NCBI RefSeq assembly: GCF_001592745.1
Contig: NZ_LUKD01000001.1
Location: forward strand, 627,384-691,383
Direction of reading: 5' to 3'
DNA: 64,000 nt
From: Bdellovibrio bacteriovorus
GTDB lineage: Bacteria; Bdellovibrionota; Bdellovibrionia; Bdellovibrionales; Bdellovibrionaceae
The notes beneath the pieces are model-generated. The model had not been told where the DNA came from. It searched no databases and was given only the letters and a program-made list of their open reading frames with translations. Position 1 is the stretch's first letter. Each line of letters begins with the position of its first letter. The translations under genes were made by a program, and so were the position numbers. Positions 17,962 through 25,870 of this stretch are shown here, piece by piece.

Positions 17962-20492
17962 TGACGAATTTGACTTCACTTCCCATTGATAGCTTTATTC
18001 CCGCTATTCAGGACAAACTGAGAAGTGAAAACAACCTTGTGATCACCGCTGCGCCCGGTGCCGGTAAAACCACACGCCTACCTCCAGCTCTTTTAAGTGT
18101 CGTTGCAAAAAAGGTGGTTGTTCTTGAGCCAAGAAGAATGGCCGCGATTGCCGCTGCTCATCGCATCGCTGAAGAACAAGGCTGGCAAGTGGGCCGCGAA
18201 GTTGGATATCAAGTTCGATTTGCCAATAAGACTTCAAAAGAGACTCGTCTTATTTTTATGACTGAGGCCTTGCTTGCAAGACAGATGATTCAAGATCCTG
18301 AATTGCAAGACGTGGATCTGGTAATTCTGGATGAGTTTCATGAACGCTCCATGCATGTGGACTTGGCGTTGGGTCTATTGCGTGAACTTCAAGAGCTGGG
18401 CCGTGATATTAAGATTCTTGTCATGTCTGCCACATTGGAGGCAGACAAAATTTCTGCTTATCTTGGGGGTTCTGGAATTATCAGCGTACCCGGAAAACTT
18501 TTTGAGCTGGATGTTCGCTATCAAAAGTCTTCTCAGCACCTGCAAACCTTTCCTGGGTTTTACGACACTGTTTTGCAAACGGTGAAAGAAGCTCAAGCTC
18601 AGACTGATAAGGATATTTTGGTGTTCCTGCCCGGCGTGGGAGAGATTGATCGAGCCCTGAATGCTTTGCAAGCCTGGGCGGACGGAAAAAACATTGAGCT
18701 TGTGCCTTTGCATGGATCCTTAAATATCGAAGATCAACGCCGAGCTTTGCAAAAGTCTTCGCGTCAGCGAGTGATTCTTTCTACGAATATCGCGGAGTCT
18801 TCGGTGACCATTGATGGCGTGAATACCGTGATTGATTCGGGTCTTGCGAAGAATATGAAGCAAGATCATCGCACCGGATTTTCACGCCTTGAGCTTGGCC
18901 GAATCAGTTTATCAAGCGCCATTCAAAGAGCCGGCCGCGCCGCTCGTCAGTTTCCCGGCGTTTGCTATCGTCTTTGGAATAAGCACGATGAACTTTCCTT
19001 TAGTAAAAGCGAAATCGCTGAAATTCAGCGAGTGGATTTGACCGAAAGCCTGCTTTTTCTGAGTGCTCAAGGAGTGACGGACTTTGAAGCCTTTAGTTGG
19101 TTTGAAAAGCCTGCCGCCGTGGCGATTCAGAATGCATCGAGGTTTTTAAAAATTGCGGATGCCATTGATAGCGCTAATAAGATCACCGAACTTGGAAAGC
19201 GCATGCTCCACTTCCCTCTGCCGGTGCGCTTAGCAAAGCTCATGCTTGTTGGAATGGAACTGAAAGCGACGGAACTTGCGTCTGAAATGGCGGCTTTGCT
19301 TCAAGAGAGAGACATACTGCGAAAAGAAGGCGTGAATTCTTTTATCGGTGATAATTTAGAATGTGACCTTTCTGCGAGACTGGAAGTTCTGCACCAATTC
19401 CGTAAAGACAAACGCGCGCCAAAGGAAGCCGCTTTTTTCGCATTACAGACCGTCGACCAAGCCGCTCGCCAAACCGAAGAATTGGCGAAACGCCTTCTGA
19501 ATAAGGAAGAAAAGTCCTTGTCGAAGGAAGAACAAAAGGTTTTAACGAAAAAGATTTTGTTGTCAGCCTATGCCGATCGTTTGTGCCGTCGCCGAGGAAA
19601 GTCTGAAAGAGCCCTTATGGTCGGCGGTCGTGGAGTCAAACTTCAACCGGAAAGCTTGGTTAAGAATTCAGAATTCTTTGTGGCGCTGAACGGCGTCGAA
19701 GGAAGCTCTGACGCAGAAACTGTCGTCAGCCTGGCTTGCGGATTTGAGAAAGATTTTATTCTTCAGAATTTCAAAGACAGCATCACGAAGGTGAAAGATG
19801 TCACCTTCATTGAGGAAAAAGGCCAGTTCTTCTCGCGCGAATATCGATCATTGCATGGCTTGGCCCTAGATGAACCGACTTTATCACCTGCTTCCAGTGA
19901 AGACATCGCAAACAAATTGCCTCAAATCTTGAGCGAAAAATTAGAACTCGTTTTTAAATCCAATGAAAAACTTGCTGACTGGTGGCAACGCCTGGAGTTC
20001 TTGGAGAAACAAGAACCGCAGAATTTGGATTTAGAAAGTTTGAAATTAGAAGCGTTCACGCAAGCATGCATGGGTGAAACTAAAATGCAGGTTGTGATGG
20101 AAAAAGACCTGGTCTTTTTCTTTGAAAACGTCTTCCCCGAAGAAGTCGTTCAGACTTTAAGAAAAGAACTGCCCGATAAAATTCAGGTTCCTAGCGGCAG
20201 TCATATCAAAGTCCACTACCCTTTAGATAAAGCGCCGTACTTAGAAGTAAGAATTCAAGAAGTCTTCGGCATGATGGAGACACCCAAAGTGTATTTCGGA
20301 AAAATTCCGTTAACATTTCATTTATTGGGACCGAACTTCCGCCCCGTCCAAGTGACATCGAACTTAGAGAGTTTCTGGAAAAACGGTTATCCCGAAGTGC
20401 GCAAAGAATTGCGAATCAAATATCCCAAACACCAATGGCCGGAAGATCCTGCCGATGGAACGCCGGAAGCCAAAGGCCGCCGTCGCTTTTAG
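17961..20492 (+). CDS. hrpB: ATP-dependent RNA helicase HrpB (DEAH family)
   Basis: 843 residues, the expected length for HrpB. Motif I is Ala-Ala-Pro-Gly-Ala-Gly-Lys-Thr-Thr (~residues 30-38), motif II reads Asp-Glu-Phe-His-Glu-Arg (the HrpB variant of DEAH), motif III is Ser-Ala-Thr, and motif VI is Gln-Arg-Ala-Gly-Arg-Ala-Ala-Arg. The C-terminal third matches the HrpB-specific extension (Pro-x-His-x-x-Trp-Pro-x-Asp-Pro at the very end). Cytoplasmic; the biological RNA substrate of HrpB is poorly defined. The TAG stop at 20490-20492 is the first bases of the left arm of the repeat element that follows. Confidence 0.9.
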   Translation: MTNLTSLPIDSFIPAIQDKLRSENNLVITAAPGAGKTTRLPPALLSVVAKKVVVLEPRRMAAIAAAHRIAEEQGWQVGREVGYQVRFANKTSKETRLIFMTEALLARQMIQDPELQDVDLVILDEFHERSMHVDLALGLLRELQELGRDIKILVMSATLEADKISAYLGGSGIISVPGKLFELDVRYQKSSQHLQTFPGFYDTVLQTVKEAQAQTDKDILVFLPGVGEIDRALNALQAWADGKNIELVPLHGSLNIEDQRRALQKSSRQRVILSTNIAESSVTIDGVNTVIDSGLAKNMKQDHRTGFSRLELGRISLSSAIQRAGRAARQFPGVCYRLWNKHDELSFSKSEIAEIQRVDLTESLLFLSAQGVTDFEAFSWFEKPAAVAIQNASRFLKIADAIDSANKITELGKRMLHFPLPVRLAKLMLVGMELKATELASEMAALLQERDILRKEGVNSFIGDNLECDLSARLEVLHQFRKDKRAPKEAAFFALQTVDQAARQTEELAKRLLNKEEKSLSKEEQKVLTKKILLSAYADRLCRRRGKSERALMVGGRGVKLQPESLVKNSEFFVALNGVEGSSDAETVVSLACGFEKDFILQNFKDSITKVKDVTFIEEKGQFFSREYRSLHGLALDEPTLSPASSEDIANKLPQILSEKLELVFKSNEKLADWWQRLEFLEKQEPQNLDLESLKLEAFTQACMGETKMQVVMEKDLVFFFENVFPEEVVQTLRKELPDKIQVPSGSHIKVHYPLDKAPYLEVRIQEVFGMMETPKVYFGKIPLTFHLLGPNFRPVQVTSNLESFWKNGYPEVRKELRIKYPKHQWPEDPADGTPEAKGRRRF

Positions 20493-20689
20493 TCTTTCTT
20501 CCTTCTGGCGGGGATTTGCCTTAGAAAGCTTTAAAGTAGATTGTCGCTTCGTTCGGGCACGCCGTCCGGGCTCAGTCGCCGCCGCACTTCGTGCGGTTCG
20601 CGCCATCGTGGCGCCGGCAAAGGCCCTCACTACGGACACTCTACTTTAAAGCTTTCTAAGGCAAATTTTGCTAGATAGAAGAAAGGCTA
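20490..20689. repeat. Arm-and-core inverted repeat element, copy 1
   Basis: A perfect 26-bp inverted repeat (20515-20540 with 20640-20665), extending imperfectly outward to roughly 20490 and 20689, encloses a 95-nt core at 20543-20637. The core begins GTCGCTTCG and ends TACGGAC. It contains two compact hairpins: CCGCAC/GTGCGG, and GCGCCA/TGGCGC at 20600-20614. The same core, reverse-complemented, sits at 21266-21359 with only a few differences, but the arms there are unrelated. The left arm starts at the hrpB stop codon. The whole could also act as a hrpB terminator, though no T-run follows. Confidence 0.85.
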
Positions 20690-21230
20690 TTCAGCTTCGC
20701 TGTTGGGTTTGGGTCGGCTTCCGCCGACGTTGGGATTGTATCAATATCGACTTCCGATTTTCAACGGATAGATTCAACGAAATCTTTTGGAATTTTAGTT
20801 TTACCTTTCGCTCGAAGTAATCTCGGAGAAAACCAAATTTGTGATCAGCGATTGCAAGTTTCAATTTGCGTGAAGCAAACTAATGCAGACAAAAGGTACA
20901 AATCTACTGCCATCGTGGCAGTGAAATTTGAATATTGAATTGGCTTCAAAACCACAGAAGAAAATCCGCGAAGGTCACTTCCAAAGTGAAAGTAAAAAGT
21001 GAGGCCAATCAGTCCAAATCCACCGCCACCGTGGCGGTAACTTTCGTCCTGTTCTGTTCACTGCCTTTCAAATATCAAAAGTTCTTCTAACCCAAAACCC
21101 GACAGAAACCACATCTGCATTAAGCACAGCCCACAAAAATTTCTAGCGATTTAAAAATAAAAAAGTGAATGCAAAAAGAACCAAGGAACCATTCAAGCCG
21201 TAACAGCGAAATGATTTTGAATCCAGCACA
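20690..21230. other. Gene-free, hairpin-rich stretch (possible structured RNA)
   Basis: About 540 bases without a convincing ORF on either strand. An interrupted 15-bp helix can pair 20700-20714 with 21090-21105. Inside lie compact hairpins: GTCGGC-TTCC-GCCGAC (20713-20728), ACTGCCA-TCG-TGGCAGT (20906-20922) and ACCGCCA-CCG-TGGCGGT (21022-21038). The last two have the same 7-bp stem and three-base YCG loop and echo the CCATCGTGG hairpin of the flanking repeat cores. It could be a non-coding RNA, decayed copies of the repeat family, or unconstrained spacer. Confidence 0.4.
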
Positions 21231-21394
21231 GATTTGGGAGTGGGGGAAGGCCCCTCTTGAAGCCCGTCCGAAGGCTCGGCCTTAGCCGGCGCCACGATGG
21301 CGCGAACCGCACGAAGTGCGGCGGCGATTGAGCCAGGATGGCGTGCCGACCGAAGCGACGGGCTTCAAGAGGGGCCTTCCCCCACTCCCAAATC
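21231..21394. repeat. Arm-and-core inverted repeat element, copy 2
   Basis: A perfect 38-bp inverted repeat (21231-21268 with 21357-21394) encloses the same core as copy 1 in the opposite orientation (21266-21359, 94 nt), with its GCGCCA/TGGCGC hairpin at 21289-21303. The arms share no sequence with those of copy 1. The core overlaps the innermost three bases of each arm, which read GTC/GAC in both copies. The element lies just downstream (3') of the small gene following rpsD. Confidence 0.88.
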
Positions 21395-21411
21395 CGTCGC
21401 TCGAAGCAAAA

Positions 21412-21639
21412 CTAGTGAACCCGCTTACAAGCACAAACGGCCTCGTCGCCGTCCGCCTCCGCAAGCTCTTCTTCACGGTTTTCAAGATACGCTAGAAACG
21501 CGGCAGAGCGAAAAGCCAGATCGTATAAAGTGTCCATATCGATCACGAACTTTTCCTCGCCGAGTTTTAGCGCAGCATAAGAATCGGAAATTTCTTCGAA
21601 GGCAATTTGTTCTGCCTCGATGAATTTAGAATTTTTCAT
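21412..21639 (-). CDS. Small acidic protein coupled to rpsD
   Basis: 75 residues; its ATG overlaps the rpsD stop codon by one base (TAATG), so translation is probably coupled. The protein is acidic through the middle (Glu-Glu-Glu-Leu-Ala-Glu-Ala-Asp-Gly-Asp-Glu) and ends Cys-Ala-Cys-Lys-Arg-Val-His. There is no signal or membrane segment. I do not recognise a family. The stop codon lies 18 bases from the outer edge of repeat copy 2. A link to ribosomal protein S4 is inferred from coupling only. Confidence 0.65.
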   Translation of the reverse strand: MKNSKFIEAEQIAFEEISDSYAALKLGEEKFVIDMDTLYDLAFRSAAFLAYLENREEELAEADGDEAVCACKRVH

Positions 21640-22265
21640 TAGCCCCTCATTGAGTAGTAACCGATGACAAGACCTGGTTCGAAAGCAAAAGGAACTGCTT
21701 CCAAATTCGGTTCATCAGTCAGGCGGCCTTCTTCTTTACCCGCAACTTCTTCTTTCACCATGAATGTCGGAAGCGGAAGGCGCGGAGCTTGTTTCGCCTG
21801 CAAGTAGACTTGGTTGTCGTAAGCTTCGTCTTTCAAACGAATCTTGTCGCCGACCTTAATAATAGCGGAAGCGATGTTCACTTTCTTACCATTCACCAAA
21901 ACTTTACCGTGAGAGATCAATTGTTTCGCCGCTGGAATGCTAGAAGCAAAGCCCAGACGGAAAACCACGTTGTCCAAACGTTTTTCCAAAAGGTTGACCA
22001 ATGCCTCAACCCAGTTTGTAGAAGCTGATTTTTGCGCTTTCGCGATGATACGACGGAATTGCTCTTCACGCAGACCGTAGTGGAAACGGATTTTTTGTTT
22101 TTCTTCCAATTGCAAAGCAAACTCAGAATACTTACGACGTTGCAAGCCGTGTTGGCCCGGAGGATAAGGGCGTCTTTCTAAAGCGCCAGACTTCCCCATA
22201 CCAGGAAGTTCCGTGAGTAAACGTCTTTGTCTTTTAAAGCGTGGAGTTTTACCTGTTCTTTTCAT
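21639..22265 (-). CDS. rpsD: 30S ribosomal protein S4 (stand-alone, zinc-less form)
   Basis: 208 residues. The N-terminal S4 region has Arg-Pro-Tyr-Pro-Pro-Gly-Gln-His-Gly followed by the conserved Leu-x-Glu-Lys-Gln-Lys-x-Arg and Gly-Leu-Arg-Glu-x-Gln-Phe-Arg. The RNA-binding S4 domain (~residues 95-155) contains Leu-Asp-Asn-Val-Val-Phe-Arg-Leu-Gly and Leu-Ile-Ser-His-Gly-Lys-Val-Leu-Val-Asn-Gly. It initiates small-subunit assembly on 16S rRNA. There is no N-terminal four-Cys zinc knuckle, and the extreme N-terminus differs from typical S4. The gene stands alone instead of in the alpha operon with rpsK and rpoA, so it may be a paralogue. GAAGGA precedes the ATG. Confidence 0.88.
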   Translation of the reverse strand: MKRTGKTPRFKRQRRLLTELPGMGKSGALERRPYPPGQHGLQRRKYSEFALQLEEKQKIRFHYGLREEQFRRIIAKAQKSASTNWVEALVNLLEKRLDNVVFRLGFASSIPAAKQLISHGKVLVNGKKVNIASAIIKVGDKIRLKDEAYDNQVYLQAKQAPRLPLPTFMVKEEVAGKEEGRLTDEPNLEAVPFAFEPGLVIGYYSMRG

Positions 22266-22449
22266 TTATTCGTCCTTCACAATATCGTCAGATGATTTAA
22301 AAGCCTCTGAGGTGAAAGAACAGAATTTCCTAAAATTTCTGGATCAATGAAAGTATGAAGAAAACGGAATGAAAGCGTGTTGAGATTGAAAACAAGTTGA
22401 AACCAGCTTCTTCCCTATGCTAGAACCCGGGCCACAAAAAGGTGGCACT

Positions 22450-22806
22450 ATGAAATTTGTTGTAGCAATTGCGACGGTATTAGTTGGATTCAATGCTTTG
22501 GCCTCTACGGAAGTTCTTTTGAACTGCAAACACATCGACCAAGCAGACATCAGCACTGCGGTTGTTCAAACTTACGCAGACCCAGCGAAAAAATTCTCTT
22601 TGGAACTTGTCCTGACTTCTCCTGCTGGCGAGACTCAATCTATCGAAATCGACTCTGAAGACTACACTGAAGGTTGGATCGCTCTTCCTGCTGAAGACAC
22701 AGCAGAACGCTATTTAACTCGCCAAGAAGGCGGCTGGGAAATCTTCGGCACTATCGGCCAAGCGACTTACTTCGCCACAGCAACATGCGAAGAAAAAGCT
22801 GAGTAA
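22450..22806 (+). CDS. Small secreted protein of unknown function
   Basis: 118 residues; the ATG at 22450 follows AAAGGTGG. A short signal peptide (residues 1-18, Ala-Leu-Ala-Ser cut) precedes a ~100-residue mature domain with two Cys residues, one close to the N-terminus and one near the C-terminus, which could form a disulfide. The alternation of polar and hydrophobic residues suggests a small beta-rich periplasmic fold. No family recognised. Transcription would run into the long hairpin at 22842-22966. Confidence 0.7.
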   Translation: MKFVVAIATVLVGFNALASTEVLLNCKHIDQADISTAVVQTYADPAKKFSLELVLTSPAGETQSIEIDSEDYTEGWIALPAEDTAERYLTRQEGGWEIFGTIGQATYFATATCEEKAE

Positions 22807-22841
22807 AAAAAGTCTTCACCGCTCCCCATACCGGGAACCGA

Positions 22842-22966
22842 GTGATGATCAAAAAGGCTCATATGCAAGGCGGAAGGTTTTTTCCGAAACGGAGGCGTGC
22901 TGGAGGCACGTCGGAGTGAAGGAAAAGGCCTGACAACACAGTCAGATGGGCCTTTTTCATCATCAC
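22842..22966. terminator. Extended terminator-like hairpin with structured 83-nt loop
   Basis: 21-nt arms (22842-22862 and 22946-22966) pair at 19 positions and contain AAAAAGG / CCTTTTT runs, so each strand ends its stem in a T-run. The loop carries its own stem (GCGTGC/GCACG around 22895-22911) and a GACAACACAGTCAGATGGGCC tail. It lies between the convergent genes at 22450-22806 (+) and 23032-23148 (-) and could terminate both, but the loop is far longer than a terminator needs. Confidence 0.55.
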
Positions 22967-22977
22967 GAATTTAGTAA

Positions 22978-23017
22978 GATGGGAAAAAGGTCGTTCTTAT
23001 TAAACCTTTTTCCCATC
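22978..23017 (-). terminator. Hairpin downstream of the 38-residue ORF
   Basis: A perfect stem of about 15 bp (AGATGGGAAAAAGGT with ACCTTTTTCCCATCT) encloses a ~12-nt loop, starting 15 bases beyond the stop of the minus-strand small ORF. There is no T-run after the stem, so it may protect the 3' end of a short mRNA or terminate weakly. Confidence 0.4.
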
Positions 23018-23031
23018 TCACTTCGCCTAAA

Positions 23032-23148
23032 CTACCAACCAGTTAGGCGACGACGGCGATTTCTTTTGCGAACTGGAACATTTGTTCCTGTGCTCTCTTG
23101 ATGAGTTGTCGAAGTTGGCACCGTCTGGATTGTTTCTGTCTGCTTCAT
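23032..23148 (-). CDS. 38-residue basic peptide
   Basis: The ATG at 23148 has a strong ribosome site, GAAAGGAG, 6 bases upstream. The frame gives 38 residues ending at TAG (23032-23034). The first two thirds are Thr/Ser/Gln-rich without hydrophobic character. The end is strongly basic (Arg-Lys-Arg-Asn-Arg-Arg-Arg-Arg-Leu-Thr-Gly-Trp), as in nucleic-acid-binding tails. A hairpin follows the stop. The combination of ribosome site, compact frame and downstream hairpin argues for a real gene; function unknown. Confidence 0.5.
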   Translation of the reverse strand: MKQTETIQTVPTSTTHQESTGTNVPVRKRNRRRRLTGW

Positions 23149-23259
23149 AGCCGAACTCCTTTCGTCTAGATTAAGAACTCCATCCATTGTCGCAGAGAAG
23201 CAGAGCATCAATCGACGCTTTTAATATTAGTCTTGGGTCATGAAAACAGGTTGAGAAAA

Positions 23260-23694
23260 CTATTTCTTCCGAAACAGAGATTGTACGACCCACAAAGGAC
23301 CGATCAGCAAAAATTGTAAGTCTTTGAAAAATGAAGGCTTTTTACCCTCGATTTGATGACCCTTAAATTGGCCTATCCAAGCTAAAACGAATATAACCGA
23401 CAAGATATAAACGGGGTTCCCCAGTTGACTCAGTGCATAAGTTAGGACGTAACTGAGGATCACTTGCGCCAACATTACCAAGAAAGCCTGGGCTCCGAGG
23501 GTCATATACCATCCAAGGGCGATGGCAATAAGGACCTCCCCCACTCGAATTGGTCCCATAGAAAGCGGAATTTGGATCAATAAACCCACGATAGAAAAGA
23601 AGATCAAGGGCACGCAGATCTTATGAATCAACTGGTTCTTAGGATTCTGATGACTTTCGCTGTATTCAGAAAACCATTGCTCCAGTGATTTCAT
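23260..23694 (-). CDS. DUF962/Mpo1-like membrane protein
   Basis: 144 residues with four hydrophobic segments (~residues 28-45, 52-68, 72-90, 95-108). It keeps the family pattern: an N-terminal Tyr-x-x-x-His-x-x-x-x-Asn and a C-terminal Gly-His-x-Ile-Glu-Gly-Lys-Lys-Pro followed by Gly-Pro-Leu-Trp. Yeast Mpo1 of this family is an iron-dependent dioxygenase of 2-hydroxy fatty acids; the bacterial members are mostly untested. It sits 7 bases after cysE and ends the long minus-strand run. Confidence 0.8.
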   Translation of the reverse strand: MKSLEQWFSEYSESHQNPKNQLIHKICVPLIFFSIVGLLIQIPLSMGPIRVGEVLIAIALGWYMTLGAQAFLVMLAQVILSYVLTYALSQLGNPVYILSVIFVLAWIGQFKGHQIEGKKPSFFKDLQFLLIGPLWVVQSLFRKK

Positions 23695-23701
23695 AGCTCT
23701 C

Positions 23702-24208
23702 CTATTTTTGTGTGGAAAGAGGGCCTACCATCGTGGCTCCTGGTGGAACATCTTTAGTCACAACGGCATTTGCGCCGATCAAAGCGCCATCACCCACAGT
23801 GATGGGTCCCAAAACTTTCGCACCGGTACCAATAAGAACTTTGTTACCTACAGTCGGATGGCGTTTAACCGGATCGAACTTCAAGCCACCCAAGGTGACT
23901 CCGTGAAAGATAATGCAATCATCGCCGATAACAGCAGTTTCGCCGATCACGACGCCCATGCCGTGATCAATCACCAAACGCTTACCGATGGTAGCGCCAG
24001 GATGAATTTCAATTCCTGTCAGCAATCTTGAAATCTCGGCCACCAAACGGCCGATGAAAAACAATTTGGCTTTGTAACAAGCATGCGCGATTCGATGAAA
24101 GAACAATGCTTTCGGCCCTGGATACAAAAGACCAATTTCCCAGAGGGATTTGGCAGCAGGGTCATAGTTTTTATACGTGCGCAAGAACTCTAGAATACCA
24201 TTAACCAT
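23702..24208 (-). CDS. cysE: Serine O-acetyltransferase
   Basis: 168 residues, the short form of the enzyme lacking the long N-terminal helical domain of E. coli CysE. The left-handed beta-helix hexapeptide repeats run from residue ~65 (Ile-Glu-Ile-His-Pro-Gly-Ala-x-Ile-Gly) to ~150. The catalytic His lies in [12 protein letters not shown]. It makes O-acetylserine from serine and acetyl-CoA, the first step of cysteine synthesis. The start overlaps the upstream nuclease gene by 8 bases. No cysK is in the window. Confidence 0.88.
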   Translation of the reverse strand: MVNGILEFLRTYKNYDPAAKSLWEIGLLYPGPKALFFHRIAHACYKAKLFFIGRLVAEISRLLTGIEIHPGATIGKRLVIDHGMGVVIGETAVIGDDCIIFHGVTLGGLKFDPVKRHPTVGNKVLIGTGAKVLGPITVGDGALIGANAVVTKDVPPGATMVGPLSTQK

Positions 24209-25169
24209 TTAACTTCTCATTCATATCATCGAGCAGGAAATAGCGATCAAAGAGTTCATTGTATCGGGACCACTTTTCGCCCGAGCCTCTTTCCGCGTCC
24301 ATCAACGTCTTTAACGTCGCTACTTTACTGTCAAAGTCATCGACCATGGCGATCACCATCGCTTCTAAAAATTTAGGTCTTTTCGGGGAACCGTATTCCA
24401 GTTTGCCGTGATGACTTAAAATAATGTGCTTACAAATATCGCGCAGTTCCTCGTTGAATCCCAAGATGCGCGAGGCTTTTTTATCGATCAACTCACAGGC
24501 AATTTGCATATGACCAATCAGACGACCGCGGTCTGTGTAGGAGATACCATTGTCGTAAGAAAGTTCCCACAACTTTCCGATGTCGTGAAAAATAGCGCCG
24601 AATAAAAGAAGATCTCGGTTTAAAAAGGGATAGTGAGATCCCATGAAGTCCATGATCTTACAAATCGAAAGAATGTGCTCAAGCAATCCCCCCGTCCACG
24701 CGTGGTGAATGGATTTCGCTGCCGGAGCTCTTAAAACTTTCGGGCGAATCTCTGGATCTTCTAAAGTATCTAAGATTAACTGACGAAGGTGATCATTCTT
24801 CATGGTGCGAACCATGTTCAAAAGCTCAACCAACATGTCTTCGGTATTACGCGAAGATTTTGCGATAAAGTCTTCAAAATTCACCGTTGAAGAATCCACT
24901 CTCTCCAAACGATGCACGACAAGCTGCTTGCGATTCTGAAAAAGTTGAATCTGGCCTTTGATTTTAACGACGTCACCAACTTCGAATTCTTTTGCCAGCT
25001 CATCCACGCGATCCCAAAGACGTGCGTCCAGGCTTCCGGTGGCATCACCCAACTGAAGACCCATAAAAGGACGTCCATTTTTTCCGATACCGACATGCTT
25101 TTCTTTCACTAAGAAAGTCATGTCTACGCCATCTTTATCCTGAAGACTTTGGATCGATTTTCTTTCCAT
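24201..25169 (-). CDS. YhaM-like 3'-5' exoribonuclease (OB fold plus HD domain)
   Basis: 322 residues. An N-terminal OB fold (residues ~10-95) is followed by an HD phosphohydrolase domain with [11 protein letters not shown], then His-Asp-Ile-Gly-Lys (the metal-binding HD) and a later Ser-His-His-Gly. This layout matches B. subtilis YhaM, a Mn-dependent nuclease degrading single-stranded RNA/DNA from the 3' end. It is cytoplasmic. The start touches the lipoprotein stop and the end overlaps cysE, so it is embedded in the operon. Confidence 0.85.
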   Translation of the reverse strand: MERKSIQSLQDKDGVDMTFLVKEKHVGIGKNGRPFMGLQLGDATGSLDARLWDRVDELAKEFEVGDVVKIKGQIQLFQNRKQLVVHRLERVDSSTVNFEDFIAKSSRNTEDMLVELLNMVRTMKNDHLRQLILDTLEDPEIRPKVLRAPAAKSIHHAWTGGLLEHILSICKIMDFMGSHYPFLNRDLLLFGAIFHDIGKLWELSYDNGISYTDRGRLIGHMQIACELIDKKASRILGFNEELRDICKHIILSHHGKLEYGSPKRPKFLEAMVIAMVDDFDSKVATLKTLMDAERGSGEKWSRYNELFDRYFLLDDMNEKLNG

Positions 25170-25870
25170 TACGGGGCCTCACAGAAAAGTGGTGAATATT
25201 CTGGGTGCGTGAAAGTGACTTGCGCTAAGTAAACATCATTGTCTTTTTGGGCAGAGAAAAAGAAAGTGCCGCCCAAAACACTGACATAGCGTTCTTGCGT
25301 GGTGTTGACCTTAATACCTTCACCTGCCATTTCTTTTAAGAAACGATCAGTGATATCGAAGAACTGATTGCAGCCGGAGCCAAAAATTTGCTGACCAAGG
25401 CGACGCTTGCGAGCTTTGCTGACAAAGATAACTTTTTTTGCCGTCGCCGTTTCGAACTGGGGGAACTCAAACCCTACAAAGAAAGATCCCTGCTTTTTTG
25501 TGATGTAACGGGATAAATCCACCGTGCCACCACCTTTAGGTAATAAGAGCTTCACAGCTTTGTTTTCGACAATGCCGTCATTTTTTTCGACTAAGAAAAC
25601 ATTCACTTCAGAAAAAACCAGATTTTTACCAACAGCCGACGGAACTGGAGCCGCCCCATGTTCGCCACCGCCACCTTCGGCGTGCGCTCCCTCCGGAGCC
25701 GCTTTGAATTCCAGCATGTCCCACACTTTTGAGGGAACTTTTAAGTCTTCGGCTAAGTCTTCGAATTTAACGTCATGATATTCAGAAACGTGATAACCCG
25801 CAGGATCTGAGGTGCAGCCTGCAAGAACTAGAGACATCCAGAATATAGAAACCTGGACGAACTTGATCAT
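25169..25870 (-). CDS. Lipoprotein of unknown function
   Basis: 233 residues from the ATG at 25870, which overlaps the upstream stop (TGATG). The signal peptide ends in a lipobox (Leu-Val-Leu-Ala-Gly-Cys, Cys ~19). After a linker with a His/Gly-rich patch (~residues 60-75) the mature domain looks beta-rich, with two more Cys near residues 165 and 230. No family recognised. Its place directly after the GYF-TPR protein and the MCE transporter suggests an envelope role in the same process; this is inferred from position. Confidence 0.7.
   Translation of the reverse strand: MIKFVQVSIFWMSLVLAGCTSDPAGYHVSEYHDVKFEDLAEDLKVPSKVWDMLEFKAAPEGAHAEGGGGEHGAAPVPSAVGKNLVFSEVNVFLVEKNDGIVENKAVKLLLPKGGGTVDLSRYITKKQGSFFVGFEFPQFETATAKKVIFVSKARKRRLGQQIFGSGCNQFFDITDRFLKEMAGEGIKVNTTQERYVSVLGGTFFFSAQKDNDVYLAQVTFTHPEYSPLFCEAP

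Noticed and set aside
20364..20649. Frames on both strands across repeat copy 1 (91 and 64 codons)
   Set aside because: They run through the inverted repeat core, and the translated Ala/Arg-rich parts recur at 21282-21623 only because the core is repeated. No ribosome sites.
20490..21394. Integron attC sites
   Set aside because: The conserved part is the centre, not the ends; no R-box consensus, no integrase and no gene cassettes are present.
20490..21394. Composite transposon bounded by two inverted copies
   Set aside because: No transposase or cargo gene lies between the copies, and their outer arms do not match each other.
21282..21623. Frames of 67 and 108 codons across repeat copy 2
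   Set aside because: Same reason: repeat core plus the antisense of the small gene following rpsD.
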